Positions 44,416 through 49,782 of a DNA stretch of 49,782 bases are shown here, piece by piece; position 1 is the stretch's first letter, and every line of letters starts with the position of its first letter. Position numbers and translations under genes: made by a program. Below the pieces are notes generated by a model. It ran no database searches. It was given only the letters and a program-made list of their open reading frames with translations, and had not been told where the DNA came from. This DNA comes from Alphaproteobacteria bacterium (GTDB lineage Bacteria; Pseudomonadota; Alphaproteobacteria; Rhodobacterales; Rhodobacteraceae), in NCBI GenBank assembly GCA_016869835.1, contig VGDH01000006.1, positions 1 through 49,782 on the forward strand, read 5' to 3'.

Positions 44416-45411
44416 ATGACCGTTTCTGATTCGATGCTAGCGATGGCGATCTATCAGCCAGGCGGGCCGGATGTGCTGCAACCGGTCTCGGTGCCGGTGC
44501 CGGTGCCGGGCCATGGCCAGATCGTCATCCGTCTGGCCTATGCCGGGGTGAACCGCCCCGATGCGCTGCAACGCGCCGGCTCTTATGCACCGCCGCCATC
44601 GGCCTCACCGCTGCCCGGTCTGGAAGGGTCGGGCACTGTGGTCGAAGTGGGGCCCGGCGTTACCCGCTGGAAGATCGGCGACAAGGTCTGCGCGCTTTTG
44701 CCCGGCGGCGGCTATGCCGAATATGCCGCCTGCCATGAGGCGCATGCCCTGCCCATCCCCCCCGGCATAAGCCTGCGCGATGCCGCCGGTCTGCCGGAAA
44801 CCTGCTTTACCGTCTGGTCCAACATCGTCATGCGCGGCGGGCTCAGGGCGGGAGAACGGTTCTTGGTGCATGGCGGCGCTTCGGGCATCGGCACAACCGC
44901 AATCCAGATTGCGCGCGCGCTTGGCGCAAGGGTCTTTGCCACGGCCGGAACCGAAAAGAAGTGCAAGGCCTGCGAAGATCTCGGCGCGGAACGCTGCTTC
45001 AACTACCGCGATGAGGATTTTCTGGCCGAAGCGAAAAAGATCGGCGGCTTCGATCTGATCCTTGATATGGTCGGCGGAAGCTACCTGCCAAAGAATATCA
45101 AGGCCCTGGCCGATGATGGCCGTCTGGTGCAGATCGCCTTCCTGCAAGGCGCAAAGGTCGAGCTGAACTTTGCCGAGGTGATGATGCGGCGGTTGACCAT
45201 CACCGGATCCACGCTGCGCCCACAGTCCGACCAAGCCAAGGCCCGCATCGCCACGCAGGTGGAGGCGCATATCTGGCCCCTGATCGCGCGCGGCGCCTTC
45301 AAGGTCGTGGTCGACAGCGAATATCCCCTGAATGAGGCACCGGCAGCCCATTGGCGGCTGGAAAGCTCAGGCCATGTCGGAAAGATCCTGTTGAAGGTCG
45401 AAGGGGTCTGA
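44416..45411 (+). CDS. NAD(P)H quinone oxidoreductase, PIG3/zinc-free MDR family
   Basis: 331 residues. The GroES-like N-terminal domain has YAGVNRPDALQRAGSY; the cofactor domain has HGGASGIGTTAIQIARALGA. No zinc ligands are present, as in quinone reductases. It belongs to the PIG3/TP53I3 branch, which reduces quinones with NADPH. It is six bases after the COQ9 gene, which suggests one transcript and a quinone-related job; the true substrate is not shown. Confidence 0.92.
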   Translation: MTVSDSMLAMAIYQPGGPDVLQPVSVPVPVPGHGQIVIRLAYAGVNRPDALQRAGSYAPPPSASPLPGLEGSGTVVEVGPGVTRWKIGDKVCALLPGGGYAEYAACHEAHALPIPPGISLRDAAGLPETCFTVWSNIVMRGGLRAGERFLVHGGASGIGTTAIQIARALGARVFATAGTEKKCKACEDLGAERCFNYRDEDFLAEAKKIGGFDLILDMVGGSYLPKNIKALADDGRLVQIAFLQGAKVELNFAEVMMRRLTITGSTLRPQSDQAKARIATQVEAHIWPLIARGAFKVVVDSEYPLNEAPAAHWRLESSGHVGKILLKVEGV

Positions 45412-45494
45412 TTGCGCCGCCGCTTTGGCCAGCCAAAGCAGCGGCAAGCCGTTCAGGTCGTCTGCGCGGGCAAGAGGCCCGCTTGCCTCCGGTC

Positions 45495-45560
45495 GCCTCC
45501 GGCGGGGATATTTTGGCCACGTTGAAGGCCTTCAATGTGGCGCAAATATCCTCGGGGGTG
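45495..45560. repeat. intergenic inverted repeat, copy 4 (diverged)
   Basis: GGCGGGGATATTTTGGCCAC then GTTGAAGG, facing CCTTCAATGTGGCGCAAATA and TCCTCGGGGG. It is a diverged member with the same arm order as the copy near 38512. It occupies the middle of a 265-base gap (45412-45676) in which no gene is seen. Confidence 0.65.
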
Positions 45561-45676
45561 AGCGCGGCACGCGCGAGGGGGCAGACAGCCCCCTGACGCC
45601 TGAGCCGTCGCGCATCTGCGCGTAAGGCGAGGACCCGGCTTGCGCGGGCTTCTTTTGCCCGCGCGCCGCTTGGCCG

Positions 45677-46495
45677 TCAGTCGCCCAGCTTGGCGTGGAC
45701 CTCGTCAAGATCGATCTCGCCGATCGGCATCTTGTTGGCGGGATTGTCGAAATCGTATTTGAAGAACTGGAAATCGCGCTTGTAGATTTCCCAGACAAGG
45801 TGGCGCGATAGGTCATCAAAGTAATCTTCCACCGGATGGGCGCGCTTCGGGCCGTGGCCTTCGCTTTCATTGAACTTCGGGATTTTCTTCAGATCGACCT
45901 TGTGCTTGGTCTTGATGTTCTTCAGCACCGTGGCCATGCCCGCATCAAACGCTTCGGTAAAGAAGATCTGGTCATAGCGACCGCCGTTGACGATGAAGGT
46001 GGAGACATGGCCTGTCATGGCCGACCAGTGAATGTCCGGCTCCATCGGTTTCTTCCAGCGGATGGTGTCGCGCGCGAACAAGAGAAAGCGGCGGAAGCTG
46101 GCGATCTGGTCGAACTCTTGTTTGCCGTCATCGCCGCCCACCTCGATGCCGTATTTCTGGATGAGAAGCAGCACCAGATTGCCGCGATAGCGTTTGCCGT
46201 TCCTTTGGATGCCGCAGATCTTGTCAAAGAACGACGACAGGATGCGGGTATATGGGTTGCGCACGCAGGTGAAGGCATAGATCTTTTGCCCCTTCACCGC
46301 CTTTTCGATCTTGGGCTGGCTCGCCTCGATCGCCCATTTGTGCATGCCGCCCGTGGCGTCATGGATATCGCCGTCAAAAAACGTTCCGTGGTCGGAATAG
46401 AACATGATCTGCCCGATGGTCGAACATGCGCATTTCGGCACGACCCGATACACCACACTTTCGCTTTCTGTCATCCAAGTGCCGGGGAAACCCAC
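45677..46495 (-). CDS. sulfotransferase family 2 protein, GTG start
   Basis: 272 residues from GTG 46495, chosen because AGGAGG lies six bases upstream and the frame gives (GTG)GFPGTWMTESESVVYRVV. The 5'-phosphosulfate loop is RVVPKCACSTIGQ, and the 3'-phosphate motif is FTCVRNPYTRILSSF. It transfers sulfate from PAPS, most likely to a carbohydrate, at the membrane or in the cytoplasm. It is divergent from the glycosyltransferase gene 140 bases away, and both probably modify a surface glycan (inference). Confidence 0.88.
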   Translation of the reverse strand: MGFPGTWMTESESVVYRVVPKCACSTIGQIMFYSDHGTFFDGDIHDATGGMHKWAIEASQPKIEKAVKGQKIYAFTCVRNPYTRILSSFFDKICGIQRNGKRYRGNLVLLLIQKYGIEVGGDDGKQEFDQIASFRRFLLFARDTIRWKKPMEPDIHWSAMTGHVSTFIVNGGRYDQIFFTEAFDAGMATVLKNIKTKHKVDLKKIPKFNESEGHGPKRAHPVEDYFDDLSRHLVWEIYKRDFQFFKYDFDNPANKMPIGEIDLDEVHAKLGD

Positions 46496-46635
46496 GGTCT
46501 GCCTCCTATGGCCCGCCCTTTCCGGGCGCGGCCGTTGCAACAGAGTGGAAAAAAGCGAGGAAACTGTGATTTTTTAATGTCTGATGGCGCACTTTAGGGA
46601 AAAAATCCTATCTTATTACGCGAATTGTCTCTCAA

Positions 46636-48213
46636 ATGGCTAGAATCGCTTACATCCTGCCCTGTCACAAAGACCCCGAAGGGATCATCGCCCAGGCGCG
46701 TCGGCTTACGGCGGCGGGCGATTTCGTGGCGATTCATTTCGACGGGCGCGCCAAGCAGGCCGATTTCGACAAGATCCGCGAAAGCCTTGCCACCAATCCG
46801 GCCGTAACCTTTGCAGCCCGGCGCGCGAAATGCGGCTGGGGCGAGTGGAGCCTGGTGGAAGCAACCCTTCTTGCGGTTGAGGCCGCGGTGGCAAGCTTTC
46901 CGCGCGCCACGCATTTCTAAATGCTGTCGGGCGACTGCATGCCGATCAAGACAGCCGAATTTGCCCATGCCTTCCTGGATCGTGACGAGGTCGACTACAT
47001 CGAAAGCTTCGATTTCTTCAATTCCGACTGGATCAAGACCGGGATCAAGGAAGAGCGGCTGATCTATCGCCACTGGTTCAACGAACGCAATCGCAAGTCC
47101 TTGTTCTATGCCTCGATGAACCTGCAGCGCCGTCTGGGCCTGCAACGCAAGGTGCCCTCCGACATCCAGATGCAGATCGGCAGCCAATGGTGGTGCCTGC
47201 GGCGGCGCACGATTGAATGGATCCTTGAGTTTGTGCATCGCCGCAAGGATGTGATGCGCTTCTTCCGCACCACCTGGATCCCGGATGAAACGTTCTTCCA
47301 GACCCTTGTGCGCCATCTGGTGCCCGAGCATGAGATCCGCACCCGCACCCTGACCTTTCTGATGTTCACCGACTACGGCATGCCGGTAACCTTCTACAAT
47401 GACCATTATGACCTGCTTCTCAGCCAGGATTACCTCTTTGCCCGCAAGATCAGCCCCGATGCCAAGGATCTGAAGGAACGGCTGGGCAAGCTTTACGTTG
47501 CCCGCAACGTCCGCTTTTCCATCTCGAACGAAGGGCGCAGCCTGTTCACCTTTCTGGCCGGACGCGGCCGGATTGGCCGCCGTTTTGCCCCTCGCTTTTG
47601 GGAGAATGAAGGCCCCTTGGGGCGCGAGCGCACCTTGATGATAGTCACCTGCAAGAAATGGCACGTGGCCAAGCGCATGGTGGAGCGCGTGCGCCGGGTG
47701 ACGAACCTTCCCGCGCTGGATTATCTCTTCAACGAAGGCTCTACGCCCCTACCCGATCTGGGCGGCATCCAGTCATACCTTGAAAAGCGCACGCGCCACC
47801 GCCGGGCGCTGGTGCGGATGCTGTTCGACTATTGGCAAAGCAACAAGCTGGTTTTCTGCATTGACCCCGCGAATATCGATCTCATGCAGGATTTCTACAA
47901 TGACAAGGCCAATGTGCGGCTTTTGGAAATCGAATGCGATTTCACCGATGACTATCTGATCGGTCATGCCACGCGGGTGGGGCTGGCGGGGGAACAGACA
48001 CCGCAGGAAACCATCGACCGGCTTTTGCCCATCATCCGCCATGACGTGAAGTTTGAAAGTGACCGGCTGCGCGATGCGGGCTTTGCGAATTTCTACCGCA
48101 TCCGCGAAAGCGGGACGGTGGATGAAAACACCGTGGCATTGGCCGGATTCCTTGATATTCCGATGGACAAGGCGCGCGAGATTGCCGCCACGGAATATCT
48201 ATATGTGGACTGA
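46636..48213 (+). pseudogene. core-2/I-branching GlcNAc-transferase-like gene with one in-frame TAA
   Basis: Read through, 525 residues. The Branch-type domain starts MARIAYILPCHKDPEGIIAQ and continues with KCGWGEWSLVEATLLAVEAA. A TAA at codon 95 (46918-46920) stands where the family motif THFYMLSGDCMPI has Tyr. The frame continues with MLSGDCMPIKTAEFAHAFLD, GSQWWCLRRRTIEW and TTWIPDETFFQTLVRHLVP, then an uncharacterised C-terminal domain from about residue 300 (I recall it as DUF5927). ATG follows the TAA at once, so a 430-residue N-truncated protein could be made by re-initiation, but it would lack the donor-site start. Everything after the stop looks unworn, so the change is recent or an error. 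Confidence 0.8.
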
Positions 48214-48216
48214 CCG

Positions 48217-48585
48217 ATGACCCATAGCTACGACCCGCAGAACATCTTCGCCCGCATCCTGCGCGGCGAGATCCCGAACAAGACGGTTCTGGAAACCCCC
48301 CATACGCTGGCCTTTCATGACATAAATCCGGCCGCCCCGGTGCATGTGCTGGTGGTCCCGAAGGGCCCCTATGTGACCTTTGACCATTTCGCAGCCAAAG
48401 CCAGCGCCGAAGAGATCGTCGATTTCCACCGCACCTCGGCAAAGGTCTGCGAAATGATGGGGGTGGTTCCGGGCGAGGGCTATCGCGCCATCACCAATGC
48501 CGGCAAGCACGGCATGCAGGAAGTGCCACATTACCATCTGCATATCCTTGGCGGCAAGGTTCTGGGCCCGCTGATCCAGCGGTGA
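48217..48585 (+). CDS. HIT family protein (HINT-like)
   Basis: 122 residues, YDPQNIFARILRGEIPNKTV then FHDINPAAPVHVLVVPKGPY and the HIT triad HYHLHILGG near the C-terminus, with the central His as nucleophile. HINT-type proteins split AMP-linked amides; the physiological substrate in bacteria is unclear. It starts three bases after the glycosyltransferase stop, so they share a transcript. Confidence 0.94.
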   Translation: MTHSYDPQNIFARILRGEIPNKTVLETPHTLAFHDINPAAPVHVLVVPKGPYVTFDHFAAKASAEEIVDFHRTSAKVCEMMGVVPGEGYRAITNAGKHGMQEVPHYHLHILGGKVLGPLIQR

Positions 48586-48821
48586 AAGAAAAAGGCGCCT
48601 CGGGGAAAGCGGAGCCAAAATGGCGCAAAAGGGCTTGATTGGGGCCATACAACTGATCCCCAAAGCCCCCGCCGATCAACTGGCGGAGAGGTGTTGAAAA
48701 GGAACTGCCAGAAGCGTCTCGAGTGGATAACTTTTGAGTTCCCTTTTGATCAAGGGTTTGGGGGTTTCAGTCTTTGCTAAGGTTTTGCTACGCTGTGAAC
48801 TAGACTACACCCCTTTCCAAT
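48586..48821. other. gene-free stretch with falling GC content
   Basis: No gene or tRNA fold was found. AAAAGGAACT (48699-48708) and AGTTCCCTTTT (48736-48746) form an imperfect inverted repeat. Base composition becomes A/T-richer from about 48700, just before the Fic region, which suggests a boundary between core and acquired DNA. Confidence 0.4.
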
Positions 48822-49435
48822 TCACGATAGCGTCGCGGCACTCGATATCTGTTCTGCTAACAATGTTGAAATCAGCTTGTGCAGCTCAGACAGATCAAGT
48901 TGGCCCGCAGCAAGACTCGCGTCGGCAGCTCTAATAGCACCGACATAAGCCGGGTCGTTGAGCTTCAGTCTCGCTGGGAGGATTGGGCTTCCCTTAAGCC
49001 ATCCACCGAGCTTTACACATAAAGCAAAGTATGACGCTGCACTGCGGTTCGACCGTTCCCATTGATAAATGGGTGTATGTAGTTCAGGCGCCAGAGGATG
49101 AAGGCTGAAAGAGCGATTGGATCGGCGGCTTCCCATTGCTTGTTCACTGTGTTGACAAAGTTTTCCATCAGGCCAGGCACCATGAATTCAGGGGGCGGCT
49201 CATACGTGCCGACAGTCACTCTACATGGTCGATACTGCCGGGCGCTTGTATGCAAGCAGGCAATCGCGTGGAAGTTGAGCGCTTTCAAGAGAGTGTCGGA
49301 GAGGAACTTCTGATCGCTTGCAAGTGCTGCATCCACCAAGGCTTGTAGGAAACTAAACTGGCGATCCCCATTGGAGATCGCCATTGACTGATACACTGGA
49401 TTAGCTTCCGAACCGCTCAGGTCAAAAAGGATCAA
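48822..49435 (-). pseudogene. Fic-domain protein with a one-base deletion in the active-site motif
   Basis: The 5' frame starts at TTG 49435 (AAGGG seven bases upstream; a TAA just upstream rules out an earlier start). It encodes GTYEPPPEFMVPGLMENFV and HPFINGNGRTA, the Fic core for AMP transfer. At about 49042 one base is missing: GCA-GT-GCAGCG would read GCA-CGT-GCAGCG, restoring Arg-Ala-Ala. After the shift the other frame continues as AASYFALCVKLGGWLKGSPI, DPAYVGAIRAADASLAAGQL to the end at 48822. As read, the product stops after HPFINGNGRTAVQRHTLLYV and loses the last helix of the fold. Confidence 0.78.
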
Positions 49436-49444
49436 GACACACCC

Positions 49445-49636
49445 TTAAGCAGCTTCACCACTGAATTTCTCAAGCTCATTAACCACTTGCGCTCGCGTCA
49501 CCGTTGTCCCCTCGTCGGACAGGCAGCCGATGATGTAGTCAATCCGTTGTTGACGAAGCTCCTCAGGGCTTAGCTTACCCCGCGCCGCACGGGTCAATGC
49601 GTCTAGCAGAGATCGCTCAGTTACAAGATTGGTCAT
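49445..49636 (-). CDS. small protein upstream of fic, possible antitoxin partner
   Basis: 63 residues, MTNLVTERSLLDALTRAARG then LSPEELRQQRIDYIIGCLSD. It is mostly helical and charged, without a membrane segment. It lies nine bases before fic on the same strand, the position of a FicA-like antitoxin. I do not see the inhibitory (S/T)xxxE(G/N) motif, so the assignment rests on position and size alone. I do not recognise the family. Confidence 0.6.
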   Translation of the reverse strand: MTNLVTERSLLDALTRAARGKLSPEELRQQRIDYIIGCLSDEGTTVTRAQVVNELEKFSGEAA

Positions 49637-49682
49637 TGTTTGAACTCCCGATTGGTCGTTTTTCTCTTACTACGGTCCAGAC

Positions 49683-49782
49683 TCATAACCAGTAAATGCC
49701 GATAGCGGCGAGGGCGCATGCCGAGAGGAACAGGATCGGGCATCGATCGTAGCGCGTCGCGACCCTGCGCCAGTCCTTGAGT
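49683..49782 (-). mobile_element. IS5-family transposase, C-terminal fragment at window edge
   Basis: The last 32 codons and stop of a transposase: KDWRRVATRYDRCP then an Ala/Ile-rich end AAIGIYWL. This is the usual C-terminus of IS5-type (IS427-like) transposases common in Rhodobacterales. The end of the element should lie between about 49650 and 49683; its terminal repeat was not identified, and the rest is outside the window. Confidence 0.8.

Noticed and set aside
48660-48780. tRNA-like or tmRNA-like sequence and possible attachment site
   Set aside because: GGAGAGGTG resembles the start of a tRNA-Ser, but no acceptor pairing, anticodon loop or T-loop could be laid out.

Overview
The window is high-GC chromosomal DNA from an alphaproteobacterium of the order Rhodobacterales (Rhodobacter/Paracoccus/Tabrizicola-like). 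The assignment rests on gene content and order: rpmH-rnpA-yidD followed later by yidC, a complete bztABCD amino-acid transporter, ATP12 and COQ9 homologues, rpsU divergent from COQ9, a split spc/alpha ribosomal cluster, and a TTCATCTTGGC/GGGTATTT palindrome family between genes.

Layout. 1-1774: a flavin disulfide oxidoreductase (cut by the window edge) overlapping a VTT membrane protein. 1936-10702: rpmH, rnpA, yidD, ttcA, a broken GGDEF/EAL gene, yidC, a MOSC protein, engB, an SDR and argB. 10752-12666: a plus-strand run of a sterol-desaturase-like hydroxylase, an iron-sulfur protein and a SixA-type phosphatase. 12727-17371: bztABCD on the minus strand, with a terminator-like hairpin between bztA and bztB. 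17605-21179: ATP12, rluC, crcB and rarA. 21225-23942: two tandem luxR-luxI pairs; both luxR genes carry in-frame stop codons and one synthase has lost a conserved Asp. 24099-34185: ribosomal proteins of the spc and alpha operons with secY, adk and rpoA.

The most unusual item is in the ribosomal cluster. An orphan ectoine synthase gene (ectC) lies between rpmD and rplO. It has a terminator on its upstream side, a consensus-like promoter for rplO on its downstream side, and is bracketed by two near-identical GTAGGG hairpins. Its iron and substrate residues are intact.

34408-41520: a BrnT/BrnA toxin-antitoxin pair whose promoter predicts a leaderless mRNA, a 2OG-Fe(II) oxygenase-like protein, a P-loop kinase colliding head-to-head with a truncated ROK regulator, deoC with a double-domain ALDH16-type aldehyde dehydrogenase (an apparent deoxyribose-phosphate to acetaldehyde to acetate route), and mscL. 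41586-45411: ald with a divergent Lrp regulator, rpsU, COQ9 and a quinone oxidoreductase. 45677-48585: a sulfotransferase divergent from a glycosyltransferase interrupted by one TAA, then a HIT protein. 48822-49782: a frameshifted Fic gene with a small upstream partner, and the C-terminal end of an IS5-type transposase at the window edge.

A general theme is selective damage. The housekeeping genes all read cleanly, whereas the signalling and surface genes (EAL, two luxR, glycosyltransferase, Fic, ROK) carry stops, frameshifts or truncation. Coordinates come from reading the sequence; functions come from recognising families. No database search was run.
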